Source of the DNA: JAFGGG01 sp964638895
GTDB taxonomy: Bacteria; Spirochaetota; Spirochaetia; SZUA-6; RPPD01
Assembly: GCA_964638895.1 (NCBI GenBank)
Contig: CAZWYY010000007.1
Coordinates: 15,935-79,934, forward strand
DNA length: 64,000 nt
Direction: 5' to 3'
Shown here: in pieces, positions 17,122-26,254 of the stretch
Position numbering within the stretch: the first letter of the stretch is position 1
Layout: each line of letters starts with the position of its first letter
The notes under the pieces: model-generated
The model's input: the letters and a program-made list of their open reading frames with translations, nothing else
Told to the model about the DNA's origin: nothing
Databases searched by the model: none
Translations under genes and position numbers: made by a program

Positions 17122-18840
17122 ATGAGTGTTCGTTCTAGAATAATTATCTGTATGGTTATACTCTTAATAGCGGTGATGTTTATTTCACCGACCATTCAAT
17201 GGTATGCATTAATCCCAGAGGACAGCAAGAAAAACGCATTGAGTTCGATTCCCCAGATCAGACGGAACGCCGAAATCATGGCGGCCCAGGACCAGAAGAA
17301 AATCCAGGATTTTGCGGCAAACACATCGGAGGAATCCCCGGTCAGGCACCTGGTGGCCCAGGCCTTCAGGGTTATATACAAAGGAATTTCCGAAGAGGCG
17401 TTTGCGGCCATTGTGGAAAAGTACTACAGGGACCAGACCCTTTATTTGAAGGATTTCAGAAACCAGACGTTGCAGTTGGGGTTGGACCTGCAGGGTGGCA
17501 TGTACGTCTCGATAAAGGCCGATTTTGCGGCCTATAAAAAGGAGTACGGAACGGATATTCCGGACTGGCTCCGTGAAGAGCGGATTCAGCAGTCCATGGA
17601 AATACTTAACTCCCGCATAGACCAGTTTGGTGTAACGGAACCGCAGATCCGCAGGCAGGGCGAAAGGATAACGGTAGAGCTGCCCGGCGCCGCCGACCCG
17701 GAAAGAATCCGCAAGGTTATCATGGGCAAGGGGCGTCTTAACTTCCATCTGGTCGACAAGCCCGGTGTTGACGCGTTTGAAAAGTACAGAAGCGAACATC
17801 CGAAGGATTTTCTGGCCGATACCGGTCCGGCCGAGCTGCCAAAGCTGAAAGACCCCTCGGTTCTGCCCAAGGGGGATGAGCTGATCGGTGTCTATGAAAA
17901 GGACGAATACGGGCTGGATAAACGCACCGGTTTTACGGTAATTCAGACCGAACCCGTATTACGCGGTGAGGCCATTCAGAACGCCTACCCGGATGTTGAC
18001 CGGCAGACCGGCAGGCCCATCGTGGTGTTCGTGCTGGGTGATTACGTTGATGAGCAGGGCAACAAGATAGACGGGGCCGAGCAGTTCTACAAGGTAACCG
18101 AGCAGCACCAGGGGGAGGCCCTGGCCGTTGTGCTCGACGATAAAATCAAACAGCATTCGATCGCCAATATTTCCGAGCCCATCAGCGGCGGGGTGGTATC
18201 TATTCGCGGTGATTTCACGCGCGCCGAGGTGGATGATCTGGCCAAGGTCTTAAGAACCGGCCCCCTGCCCGTTGTACTGAATATCGAGAACCAGTCCGAG
18301 GTCGGACCCTCCCTGGGAGAGGACATGATCCGCGAAGGGTTGAACGCCATCTTTATCGGGTTTATGTTCGTGGTCGGCTTTATGCTGATCTATTACAAAG
18401 GAGCGGGCATTATCGCCAACCTGGCCTTGATGATAAACCTGTTTCTGCTGGTGGCCATTCTCTCGGCCACGGGATTTACCATGACCCTGACCAGTATCGC
18501 CGGTATTATTCTCACCGTCGGTATGTCGGTGGATGCCAATGTGATTATTTTTGAGCGTATCAAAGAAGAGTATCATCTTGGGAAATCACGCCAGGCCGCG
18601 ATCAAGACCGGTTTCGGTAAGGCGTTCTGGACTATACTTGACGCGAACGTTACCACCTTTATCGCCGCCTTTATTCTTTCGCTCTTAAGCAAGGGAAGCG
18701 TACAGGGATTCGCCTTTACCCTGGCGGTGGGTATCTTCACCTCGTTTCTCACGGCCATTTTTGTTTCAAGACTCATGTTCGATTTTGTTACCACCGTATT
18801 TAAAGCAACGAAACTCAGCATCAGCTGGAGGCGTATATAA
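17122..18840 (+). CDS. secD: Protein translocase subunit SecD
   Basis: A 572-residue RND-type membrane protein that, with SecF, uses the ion gradient to pull exported proteins across the membrane. One N-terminal helix (about residues 8-25) is followed by the periplasmic P1 region, including LGLDLQGGMYV, SRIDQFGVTEPQIRRQGERI and VELPGAADPERIR. Five C-terminal helices contain SLGEDMIREGLNAI, the SVDANVIIFERIKEE motif and VTTFIAAFIL. The stop codon overlaps the secF ATG by 1 nt (TAATG). Confidence 0.97.
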   Translation: MSVRSRIIICMVILLIAVMFISPTIQWYALIPEDSKKNALSSIPQIRRNAEIMAAQDQKKIQDFAANTSEESPVRHLVAQAFRVIYKGISEEAFAAIVEKYYRDQTLYLKDFRNQTLQLGLDLQGGMYVSIKADFAAYKKEYGTDIPDWLREERIQQSMEILNSRIDQFGVTEPQIRRQGERITVELPGAADPERIRKVIMGKGRLNFHLVDKPGVDAFEKYRSEHPKDFLADTGPAELPKLKDPSVLPKGDELIGVYEKDEYGLDKRTGFTVIQTEPVLRGEAIQNAYPDVDRQTGRPIVVFVLGDYVDEQGNKIDGAEQFYKVTEQHQGEALAVVLDDKIKQHSIANISEPISGGVVSIRGDFTRAEVDDLAKVLRTGPLPVVLNIENQSEVGPSLGEDMIREGLNAIFIGFMFVVGFMLIYYKGAGIIANLALMINLFLLVAILSATGFTMTLTSIAGIILTVGMSVDANVIIFERIKEEYHLGKSRQAAIKTGFGKAFWTILDANVTTFIAAFILSLLSKGSVQGFAFTLAVGIFTSFLTAIFVSRLMFDFVTTVFKATKLSISWRRI

Positions 18841-20249
18841 TGAGAAGGATTATCAGGTTCACAAAGGCACGATTCATCGCGATCGGCATCTCTCTCGCCG
18901 TGATTCTCTTCGGGATCGGCAATTATTTTGTGAGCGGTGGTTTTAACCTCGGCCTGGATTTTAAGGGCGGGTATTTCCTCCAGGCACAGATCGCGCCCGT
19001 GGCCATGACCGTTACCAATAACAGTGAAGGTGAAATAAAGTTGGAACTCGCCAAGGGCGGAGTGCTGGAATCCGATAAAAAGTATCTGACGGTAACCGAC
19101 GCGGAGACGAACGTCCATACCATCGAGTTGAACTCCGTGGAAACCCTGAACGGGTTAAGCGATCGTTTAAAGCAAATCACCGGACTCACTATTGCGCTCG
19201 ATGCAGACGGCAGCCTGGCCCCTTTGCGGTTGATAAGTTTTAATGAGATGACACTCAAACACGGGCAGCAGCAAGCCATAAACTATACCCTGCAAAAGGG
19301 GGATACACTCATGACCTCACTGGAGAAGATGAGATCCCTATTGGCGGCGGTTCCAGGCGCCACCTTGCAGGTTGTGGGTGAGCCGGAACAGCAGGAGTTT
19401 ATTATCCGCGCCAATATCCCCGATCAGAACACCGATGGCAACGAGACCAGTAAAACCATCCACTCGCTTCTGGCAGGGGCGTACGGCGCGCAGGATATCA
19501 TAGAAAAGCAAAGCGAGACCATGAGTCCGCAGCTTGCCCAAATTCTGGCCATAAACTCAATCTATTTCATTCTGATCGCCCTGGCGCTTATCCTGATCTA
19601 TATAACCGTTCGCTTTAAAATCACCTATGCGGTGGGCGCCATTGTGGCCCTTATTCACGACGTATTAATCATGCTCGGCTTTATCTGTTTTTTTAAGATT
19701 GAGATCAGCACCGCGACTATTGCCGCGGTTCTTACAATCGTCGGGTATTCATTAAACGATACGATCGTTGTGTATGACAGAATTCGTGAGAACTTTTCCC
19801 TGATGAAGGATTATAGGCTGGATGACATCATCGATACGAGTATCACCCAGTCTTTAAGCAGAACCATTATGACCTCGCTGACAACCCTTATCGCGGTTAT
19901 ACCCCTCTATATCCTTGTTATGGGATCAAGCAATATAAAGGATTTTGCCCTGAGCCTGATTGTCGGTATCGTTGTGGGTACTTATTCCTCCATTTATATT
20001 GCTTCGCCCGTGGTTTTGGGCTGGCAGAAGGCAATAACCAAGGGCAAGGAAAAACATGATCTTGAAATGTTCGGCAAAAAGCCGCTTGTAGCCCAAACGG
20101 TAGCCGTGGAGCCCGCGGCACAAAATTCCGCACAGGATTCCGGGCAGAATGAAACCGCGGCGGTAAAGGTTATTCCGCAGCAACACAGGCAGATAACACG
20201 CGTCCAACGAACGGTGCATAAAAAGAAGAAAAAGAAAAAAAAGCATTAA
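18840..20249 (+). CDS. secF: Protein translocase subunit SecF
   Basis: A 469-residue partner of SecD. The N-terminal helix (about 12-32) leads into GGFNLGLDFKGGYFL. The C-terminal membrane half carries YFILIALALILIYITVRF, GYSLNDTIVVYDRIRENF and SLSRTIMTSLTTLIAV, all SecF signatures. The protein is longer than typical SecF (about 300-400 residues): extra periplasmic sequence lies between about 60 and 220, and the tail is very basic (HKKKKKKKKH). Translationally coupled to secD. Confidence 0.96.
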   Translation: MRRIIRFTKARFIAIGISLAVILFGIGNYFVSGGFNLGLDFKGGYFLQAQIAPVAMTVTNNSEGEIKLELAKGGVLESDKKYLTVTDAETNVHTIELNSVETLNGLSDRLKQITGLTIALDADGSLAPLRLISFNEMTLKHGQQQAINYTLQKGDTLMTSLEKMRSLLAAVPGATLQVVGEPEQQEFIIRANIPDQNTDGNETSKTIHSLLAGAYGAQDIIEKQSETMSPQLAQILAINSIYFILIALALILIYITVRFKITYAVGAIVALIHDVLIMLGFICFFKIEISTATIAAVLTIVGYSLNDTIVVYDRIRENFSLMKDYRLDDIIDTSITQSLSRTIMTSLTTLIAVIPLYILVMGSSNIKDFALSLIVGIVVGTYSSIYIASPVVLGWQKAITKGKEKHDLEMFGKKPLVAQTVAVEPAAQNSAQDSGQNETAAVKVIPQQHRQITRVQRTVHKKKKKKKKH

Positions 20250-20262
20250 TGAACTTCCGGGT

Positions 20263-20922
20263 ATGAAAATACTGGTTCTTTCCGATATTCATGGCGCTGT
20301 AGCCGGGATTCCGCGGGTGATTGCCGCCGTACCGCATCCGGACCTGGTGGTTGTAGCGGGGGATCTGACCCAGCGCGGCGGGTACGCGGAAGCGAAGGCC
20401 GTGGCGGAACCCCTGCTGCGGCAAAACCTGCCGCTGCTTGCGGTGCCGGGAAATATGGACCGGCCTCCGGTGCTTGAGTATCTGACCGAGCAGGATATCA
20501 GTATTCACGGGCGGGGCAGGGAAATCGGAGGAATCGGATTTTTCGGTGTGGGCGGAAGCAATGCCACACCCTTCCACACACCCTTTGAGCTTAATGACCG
20601 TGAGATCACGGAGCTGTTACAGCAGGGGCTTGCCGCGGTGACTCACTGCGAAACAAAGGTCTTGGTTTCACATACCCCGCCGTACAAGACAAGGCTTGAT
20701 AGGACTGCATACGGCATTCACGCGGGTTCAGATATTGTAAGAGAGTTTATTCAACTGCAGGCGCCCGCTTTGTGTATCAGCGGGCATGTTCATGAAGCCA
20801 TAGGCCGGGAAATGGTGGGACCTACACTCTGCGTAAACGTAGGGGCGTTCAGGGACGGCCACTATTGCCTGATAGACGTATCGCCCGAACATATCCTAAT
20901 ATCCAGGAGGAATCTGTTATGA
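20263..20922 (+). CDS. Calcineurin-like metallophosphoesterase
   Basis: A 219-residue binuclear-metal phosphoesterase. The metal-ligand motifs occur in order: LSDIHGA (D-x-H), VVAGDLTQRGG (GD), VPGNMDRP (GNxD), LVSHTPPYKT (H) and CISGHVHEA (GHxH). The small single-domain form resembles YfcE/MJ0936-type phosphodiesterases. The natural substrate is unknown. It follows secF by 13 nt and overlaps the transketolase start by 4 nt, so it belongs to that transcription unit. Confidence 0.88.
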   Translation: MKILVLSDIHGAVAGIPRVIAAVPHPDLVVVAGDLTQRGGYAEAKAVAEPLLRQNLPLLAVPGNMDRPPVLEYLTEQDISIHGRGREIGGIGFFGVGGSNATPFHTPFELNDREITELLQQGLAAVTHCETKVLVSHTPPYKTRLDRTAYGIHAGSDIVREFIQLQAPALCISGHVHEAIGREMVGPTLCVNVGAFRDGHYCLIDVSPEHILISRRNLL

Positions 20923-22901
20923 TGAACGAAATAGCCAAGGTCGCCCTCTCAATCAGGACACTTACCATGGACGCGGTGCAAAAGGCCGATTCGGGCCATC
21001 CGGGCCTGCCCATGGGATGCGCCGAACTGGGGGCGCTGCTTTTCGGGGAGATACTGAGTCATTTTCCGGATGATCCCGCCTGGATCAACCGGGATCGTTT
21101 TGTGCTTTCCGCGGGGCACGGTTCAATGCTCTTGTACTCCCTGCTTCATTTAAGCGGTTATGACCTTAGTCTGGACGAACTGAAGAACTTCCGCCAGTTG
21201 GGATCAAAAACCCCGGGGCACCCGGAAAGGGGGCTTACACCGGGAGTGGAAACCACCACCGGTCCTTTAGGGCAGGGGGTGGCGAACGCCGTGGGTATGG
21301 CCATGGCGGAAACCATTCTGGCCGGGAAATTCAATACCAAAGAACATACCGTCATTGACCATTACACCTTTGTATTGGCGGGCGACGGCTGTATGATGGA
21401 GGGGATAACGTCGGAGGCGGCCTCCCTGGCGGGCCACCTTGGCCTGGGAAAACTAATTGTATTCTATGATTCCAACAACATCACCATCGACGGCTCTACG
21501 GAGATAACCTTTACCGAGGATGTGTTAAAACGATATGAGGCCTACGGGTGGCAGACCTTTTCCGGCAGCGCGTATGATGTGGAAGGTATCATGCACCTGG
21601 TGGAAAAGGCCAAACAGGACCGAGATCGCCCCTCGTTCATTTTATTGGAATCGGTAATCGCCAAAGGCGCGCCTAATTTGGCCGGCTCGCATAAGGCGCA
21701 CGGCGCCCCGCTGGGCGGGGAAGAGGTTGCCCTTACCAAAAAGGCCCTGGGCGTGGCGGAAAACGAGATGTTTTTCATTGATCCGCTGGTTAAAACTTAC
21801 TTTGAGCAGAAACGCACGCTTTGGCGGGGCCGCTATCAAAAATGGCAGAACACCTTTGCGGCGTGGAAACAGCAGAATCCCGGGCTTTATAAGGAATGGC
21901 AGAAGTATTTTGCCGCGCCGGACCTCTCCACCGCCCTGTTTCCCGCGTATAAACCGGGAGACAAGGTTGCCACCCGCTCCTCAGGAAGCGATATCCTCAA
22001 TGCCGCGGCGGCGGCGTTGCCCAACCTGGTCGGCGGGTCAGCGGACCTGGCAGGCTCCAATAAAACACACCTCAAGGGCCTTGGCGATTACCAGAAGGAC
22101 AATCATGAAGGCCGGAATATCAACTTTGGGGTGCGGGAGCACGCCATGGGCGCCGTAACGAACGGTCTGGCCCTGCACGGGGGCCTCCGGGTGTTTTGCG
22201 CCACGTTTTTGGTGTTTTCCGATTACATGCGGCCCCCGATCAGGCTTGCCGCCCTGATGAAGCTACCGGTATGTTTTATTTTTACCCACGACTCCGTATT
22301 TGTGGGTGAGGACGGCCCCACCCACCAGCCGGTGGAGCAGCTGGCCGCGCTGCGGGTTATCCCCAACCTGCTTGTTTTCAGACCGGCCGATGCGCAGGAA
22401 CATGTTGAATTATGGAAGGCGGTCTGTGCGCACACGGGCGGGCCCACTGTAATGGCCCTCACGCGGCAGAATCTTACTGTGTTCGAGAAGGAGGATCCTT
22501 CCTGGCGGGAACATATCAAACGGGGCGCGTATACGGTAAAAGGCATGGAGAACGAACCGGAGCTGGTGCTGATCGCCACGGGATCGGAAGTAGAGTTGGC
22601 ATTGCGGATCGCGGAGGAACTCGGCGATTTACGACTGCGTGTGGTATCCATGCCCTGCCGCGAGTTGTTTTTATCGCAGGAGCGGGAGTACCGGGACGCG
22701 GTGCTGCCCCCGGGTGTCAGGAAAATGGTAATAGAGGCGGGCGTTCCCTGCGGCTGGCAGGGTATCGCCGGGGAGAACGGCATGGTTATGGGGATAAACC
22801 GCTTCGGCGAATCCGGACCCGGTGAAGAGGTGGCAGAATACCTGGGTTTGAACGTCACCGGTCTGGTCGAAAGAACTCGTGCGTTTCTTAAAAACCAGTA
22901 A
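20919..22901 (+). CDS. tkt: Transketolase
   Basis: A 660-residue thiamine-diphosphate enzyme of the non-oxidative pentose phosphate pathway that moves two-carbon units between sugar phosphates. The ThDP/Mg-binding motif appears as GDGCMMEG...YDSNNITIDG. Substrate histidines are visible in KADSGHPGLPMG, HKAHGAPLG and HDSVFVGEDGPTHQP. The Pyr-domain glutamate region is FGVREHAMGA. ATG 20919 is used because AGGAGG lies 8 nt upstream and ATGA overlaps the preceding stop. The oxidative-branch genes pgl-opcA-zwf lie just downstream on the other strand. Confidence 0.97.
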   Translation: MMNEIAKVALSIRTLTMDAVQKADSGHPGLPMGCAELGALLFGEILSHFPDDPAWINRDRFVLSAGHGSMLLYSLLHLSGYDLSLDELKNFRQLGSKTPGHPERGLTPGVETTTGPLGQGVANAVGMAMAETILAGKFNTKEHTVIDHYTFVLAGDGCMMEGITSEAASLAGHLGLGKLIVFYDSNNITIDGSTEITFTEDVLKRYEAYGWQTFSGSAYDVEGIMHLVEKAKQDRDRPSFILLESVIAKGAPNLAGSHKAHGAPLGGEEVALTKKALGVAENEMFFIDPLVKTYFEQKRTLWRGRYQKWQNTFAAWKQQNPGLYKEWQKYFAAPDLSTALFPAYKPGDKVATRSSGSDILNAAAAALPNLVGGSADLAGSNKTHLKGLGDYQKDNHEGRNINFGVREHAMGAVTNGLALHGGLRVFCATFLVFSDYMRPPIRLAALMKLPVCFIFTHDSVFVGEDGPTHQPVEQLAALRVIPNLLVFRPADAQEHVELWKAVCAHTGGPTVMALTRQNLTVFEKEDPSWREHIKRGAYTVKGMENEPELVLIATGSEVELALRIAEELGDLRLRVVSMPCRELFLSQEREYRDAVLPPGVRKMVIEAGVPCGWQGIAGENGMVMGINRFGESGPGEEVAEYLGLNVTGLVERTRAFLKNQ

Positions 22902-22942
22902 CAAAGCCTCCGCTAACGCTTCCGATGGGCGGCTTTTTCATA
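22898..22942. repeat. Interspersed terminator-like repeat, copy C
   Basis: Contains AAAGCCTCCGCTAACGCTTC (22902-22921), then CGATGGGCGGCTTTTTCAT, the inverted form of copy A. The near end overlaps the last tkt codons (AAAAACCAGTAA). It sits between the convergent tkt and pgl genes, as expected of a bidirectional terminator. Confidence 0.65.
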
Positions 22943-22956
22943 AATAAACTGCGCCT

Positions 22957-23691
22957 TTAGCGGAGTATATCATCATCGATGATATAGTACGGGTTTTTCC
23001 CTTTTATCCACGAGGCGGGTATTGCCTGATCGCCTTCGCGGAGCCGGGAAAAGGCCCCGGCCTTGGCCCGGCCCTCAATCAAAAAAATAATGTTTTTGCT
23101 TTTATTTATAAAGCGCGGCGTAAGCGTGAGTCTGAAGGTTTTTTTATCCGGCAGGATCACGGCCGCCGTATTTGTGCGCAGGTCTTTCTTCAGATCAATA
23201 TGCGTGTTATACCGGGTCAGCACCCCGGAACCGGGGAAAAGAGACGCGGTATGACCGTCGGCGCCCAGACCCAGCAGGCAGATGTCCGGCAGCCGTTTTT
23301 TTACCGTAAAAAAATCATGTAAACGCCGCCCGTAGCGCATGGCGCACGAAAAGGGAGAACCGCTTCCCGCGTCCCAGGAGAAAACCTGTTCAGAAGCTAT
23401 TCCTAGGGGCGTAAAAAGCAGCGCGCGGGCCATACCCTCGTTGCTCTGGGGGTGTTCGGGTTCCACCCAGCGTTCGTCTCCGAAGAACCAGTATAAAGCG
23501 CGGAGCGGAAGATCGCGGTCTTTAATAAGTCCCGCCAGCGCGGCGTAACTGGCACGCGGCGTGTTTCCGCCCGCCAGGATTATACTGCAATACCCCTGTG
23601 TTTCCAGGGCCTGCTCCATGCAGGATATGATGAAACGTGAGGCCTTACGGGCCAGTTCGCGGTTGTCTTTAACTTTTAGGATATTATTCAT
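22957..23691 (-). CDS. pgl: 6-Phosphogluconolactonase (DevB type)
   Basis: A 244-residue protein of the NagB/RpiA fold. It hydrolyses 6-phosphogluconolactone, the product of Zwf, to 6-phosphogluconate. Family motifs are IILAGGNTPRASYAALAG, YWFFGDERWVEPEHPQSNEG and CLLGLGADGHTASLFPGSG. It overlaps opcA by 8 nt and completes a three-gene unit, zwf-opcA-pgl. No gene for 6-phosphogluconate dehydrogenase is in the window. Confidence 0.93.
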   Translation of the reverse strand: MNNILKVKDNRELARKASRFIISCMEQALETQGYCSIILAGGNTPRASYAALAGLIKDRDLPLRALYWFFGDERWVEPEHPQSNEGMARALLFTPLGIASEQVFSWDAGSGSPFSCAMRYGRRLHDFFTVKKRLPDICLLGLGADGHTASLFPGSGVLTRYNTHIDLKKDLRTNTAAVILPDKKTFRLTLTPRFINKSKNIIFLIEGRAKAGAFSRLREGDQAIPASWIKGKNPYYIIDDDILR

Positions 23692-24715
23692 GGGGAGTAA
23701 GCCTTTTTAAGGACGCGTAGTAGAGAGGATCAGGATCGGGGGAATCGAGTTCGTTTAAAAGGCCGTGCCTGTCATTTATTATGCATGGCCCCCGGGGTGT
23801 AACGCTTTGGACGGGCCTAGGCCTTGGGGCGGCGCTATCAGTGGCCGGCGGGATGGTAAGCCGTTTCCCGGCGGAGGTGGTTATCTCTATGCGAGCGGGG
23901 CCGCCTGTGGTGAATCTGGTGGAGACGTTGCCGCCCTTGCTGTCGGTGAATAATGGCTCCGGGGCTTTGGGGTCCTTTATCTTCCAGTCAAGCCTACTCG
24001 CCAGCCATAAAAGATACAAGAGGGCTTTACTCTGCGAGACACCGCCCAGAGTTACTTTTTTTATTTCGGTCAAATACCGCAGCATCTCCGGCTTCTCAAA
24101 CACCAGGGCCGTCTCCTGCCTCAAGTTAAGCGAAGCAAACCACGTGAGATCGGAAACGACCGGCCGGTTCCCGCCGCGGTCCGCCCCGGTTGATATAAGT
24201 TCATGAATGATATTCTCAAAGACAGCAGGGGGGCTTTCCCCCAGGGTTTCGTTTGTTTCACTACAGATAATGATTTTATCGGCCAGCGATGCGATACCGT
24301 GCAGCAATGCCGGAAAGGGGTGCAGGCCGTTAAGCCACACCATGATAACGGGAATTTCACGGATCAACAGGGGCACCCACGTACCGGGCGCGCAACCCCT
24401 ATTGTCGCGCCCGTTCCGGATTATTATCTCCTGAAAACACACCTGGTTGTTTTCACTGTCCGGGTAGCAGCGTACCTTTACATATCCGGAGGATACCTCT
24501 CCCGAGGTTTGTTGAATGTGTATAATACGCGCCGGACGTTTGCCGAAAAGGTATTCCAACAGGTCTGAAACGATCGGTTCCCTGGAGATGTCATAGAAGA
24601 ACAGCAGGTTGAACAGGCTCGCCCGCATATTATGCCCCGCCTGCTTTTCAAGATCGGCGTTAATCCTTTTTTCTATCGCCGATGGGTTGAGGTTCATGTT
24701 CATAGTTTTTTCCAT
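23684..24715 (-). CDS. opcA: Glucose-6-phosphate dehydrogenase assembly protein OpcA
   Basis: A 343-residue protein matching OpcA, known from cyanobacteria and actinobacteria as an allosteric or assembly partner of Zwf. Recognisable segments are MRASLFNLLFFYDISREP, RPARIIHIQQTSGEVSSGYV and the conserved APGTWVPLLIREIPVIMVWL. Its position between zwf and pgl, overlapping each by 16 and 8 nt, supports the call. The final 100 residues (the DNA-binding-like end in other OpcA proteins) are proline- and charge-rich. It probably acts in the cytosol bound to the Zwf tetramer. Confidence 0.87.
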   Translation of the reverse strand: MEKTMNMNLNPSAIEKRINADLEKQAGHNMRASLFNLLFFYDISREPIVSDLLEYLFGKRPARIIHIQQTSGEVSSGYVKVRCYPDSENNQVCFQEIIIRNGRDNRGCAPGTWVPLLIREIPVIMVWLNGLHPFPALLHGIASLADKIIICSETNETLGESPPAVFENIIHELISTGADRGGNRPVVSDLTWFASLNLRQETALVFEKPEMLRYLTEIKKVTLGGVSQSKALLYLLWLASRLDWKIKDPKAPEPLFTDSKGGNVSTRFTTGGPARIEITTSAGKRLTIPPATDSAAPRPRPVQSVTPRGPCIINDRHGLLNELDSPDPDPLYYASLKRLTPHE

Positions 24716-26196
24716 TTGGCCGCATGAGGAAGCGGCAGCAGGTCGGCCTCCTCCGGGCCTGCCGTACCCGCGGCGTAAAATCGCAGCGGATTACGGCTGT
24801 CGGACGCATACGAGGATATCAGGTCGGATATGAACTTCCAGGCGCATTCTATCTCGTCATTGCGTGTAAAAAGTGTCGTATCACCCAGCATCACATCCAA
24901 CAACAGGCGTTCATAGGCTTCGGGTGATTTTTCGGCAAAGGAGCCGCCGTAGGTAAACGACATGTTGACCGCGCGCATCCGTGTGGTGAAGCCGGGTATT
25001 TTTGAGTTGAATTGGAAGGTGATGCCCTCGTCAGGCTGAATCGCCAGGGTGAGTGAGTTGGGTGTGATGTGCGCCTGCCCCTCATCCCCGAACAGGAGAT
25101 GAGGCGGTGTCTTAAACTGGATGCAGACCTCAGAAAGCCTGCGGGAAAGACGCTTGCCTGTTCTTAAAAAAAAGGGGACCCCCGACCAGCGCCAGGTATC
25201 GATAAACAACCTCAAGCCCACGTAGGTTTCTCTTTCCGAGTTTGGTGCGACGTTTTGTTCCCGGCGGTAGGCCTCGACCTTCTCGCCGTCGATAATGCCG
25301 TCGTTGTACTGGGCGCGGACCAAGACTTCGGTTGAAGGTGATTTGGCAAGCGGCCTGATCGCCTTGAGCACCTTCACTTTTTCATTGCGTATTGAGTCCG
25401 GTTCAAGATCATTAGGCGCTTCCATGGCAACCAGGCAAAGCAGCTGCAGCAGGTGGTTCTGCAGCATATCCCGGATGGCCCCCGCCTTTTCATAATAATT
25501 TCCTCGTTTGCCTATGCCGTCTTTCTCCGCCACGGTAATCTGGACATGATCAATATAATGATTGTTCCAGACCGGCTCGTATATCCCGTTGCCGAAGCGA
25601 AAAACCATGATGTTCTGCACGGTTTCCTTGCCCAGATAATGGTCGATACGGTACACTTGCTCTTCACGGAAAAAGGAAAGGAGAAGCTCATTCAAACGCC
25701 TGGCCCCATCCAGGTCATATCCGAACGGTTTTTCCACCACAATCTTGGCATACACGTCCGTATCCCGCGTCAGGTTGTTTTTCCCCAGGTGTTTTATAAT
25801 CGGCTCATACATAACAGGGGGAGTGGCCAGGTAATAAATAACCTGGGAATGCTCCTTTATCTTTTTCTTCAGCAGTTCATAGCCCCTATTCTCATCATAG
25901 GGCGCGTTGATATAAGAAATGGTCCGGATGAATGATGTCGTGTCCGCGTTCCCGCCCGCCGGTATAAAATCCTTGAGCAACGTTTCGATCATCTCCCTGA
26001 ACCGCGCGGAGGTCCATGCGCTGCGGGCGAATCCTATGATGCTGAACCTGACCGTAAATCCCTGGACATAAAGCGAATAGAGAGCGGGAATCAGTTTCCG
26101 GGCCGCCAGGTCTCCGCTGGCCCCGAAGATGACTATCGTGAACGGTTGGGCCAGCTTATAGGTAAAAAGCCCCTGCGCAAGAGGGTTTTTCTGCAT
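24700..26196 (-). CDS. zwf: Glucose-6-phosphate 1-dehydrogenase
   Basis: A 498-residue enzyme that catalyses the first oxidative step of the pentose phosphate pathway. The N-terminal nucleotide-binding fingerprint is IFGASGDLAARKLIPAL. The catalytic/substrate-binding RIDHYLGKETVQNI and its EKPFGYD lysine region are intact. The substrate loop DHVQITVAEKDGIGKRGNYY is present. Cofactor choice (NAD or NADP) cannot be read with confidence. There is no Shine-Dalgarno sequence near the ATG; instead, a good promoter ends 8 nt before it. Confidence 0.96.
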   Translation of the reverse strand: MQKNPLAQGLFTYKLAQPFTIVIFGASGDLAARKLIPALYSLYVQGFTVRFSIIGFARSAWTSARFREMIETLLKDFIPAGGNADTTSFIRTISYINAPYDENRGYELLKKKIKEHSQVIYYLATPPVMYEPIIKHLGKNNLTRDTDVYAKIVVEKPFGYDLDGARRLNELLLSFFREEQVYRIDHYLGKETVQNIMVFRFGNGIYEPVWNNHYIDHVQITVAEKDGIGKRGNYYEKAGAIRDMLQNHLLQLLCLVAMEAPNDLEPDSIRNEKVKVLKAIRPLAKSPSTEVLVRAQYNDGIIDGEKVEAYRREQNVAPNSERETYVGLRLFIDTWRWSGVPFFLRTGKRLSRRLSEVCIQFKTPPHLLFGDEGQAHITPNSLTLAIQPDEGITFQFNSKIPGFTTRMRAVNMSFTYGGSFAEKSPEAYERLLLDVMLGDTTLFTRNDEIECAWKFISDLISSYASDSRNPLRFYAAGTAGPEEADLLPLPHAAKWKKL

Positions 26197-26204
26197 ACCA
26201 TATA

Positions 26205-26233
26205 ATTAAATGAAATTACCCTCCATTGGTCAA
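26205..26233 (-). promoter_or_regulatory. Predicted leaderless-type promoter of zwf-opcA-pgl
   Basis: On the minus strand, TTGACC (26233-26228), 17 nt, TTTAAT (26210-26205), then 8 nt to the ATG. No ribosome-binding site lies between them. Confidence 0.5.
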
Positions 26234-26254
26234 GCGCGATCAGAGAAAAAATAG

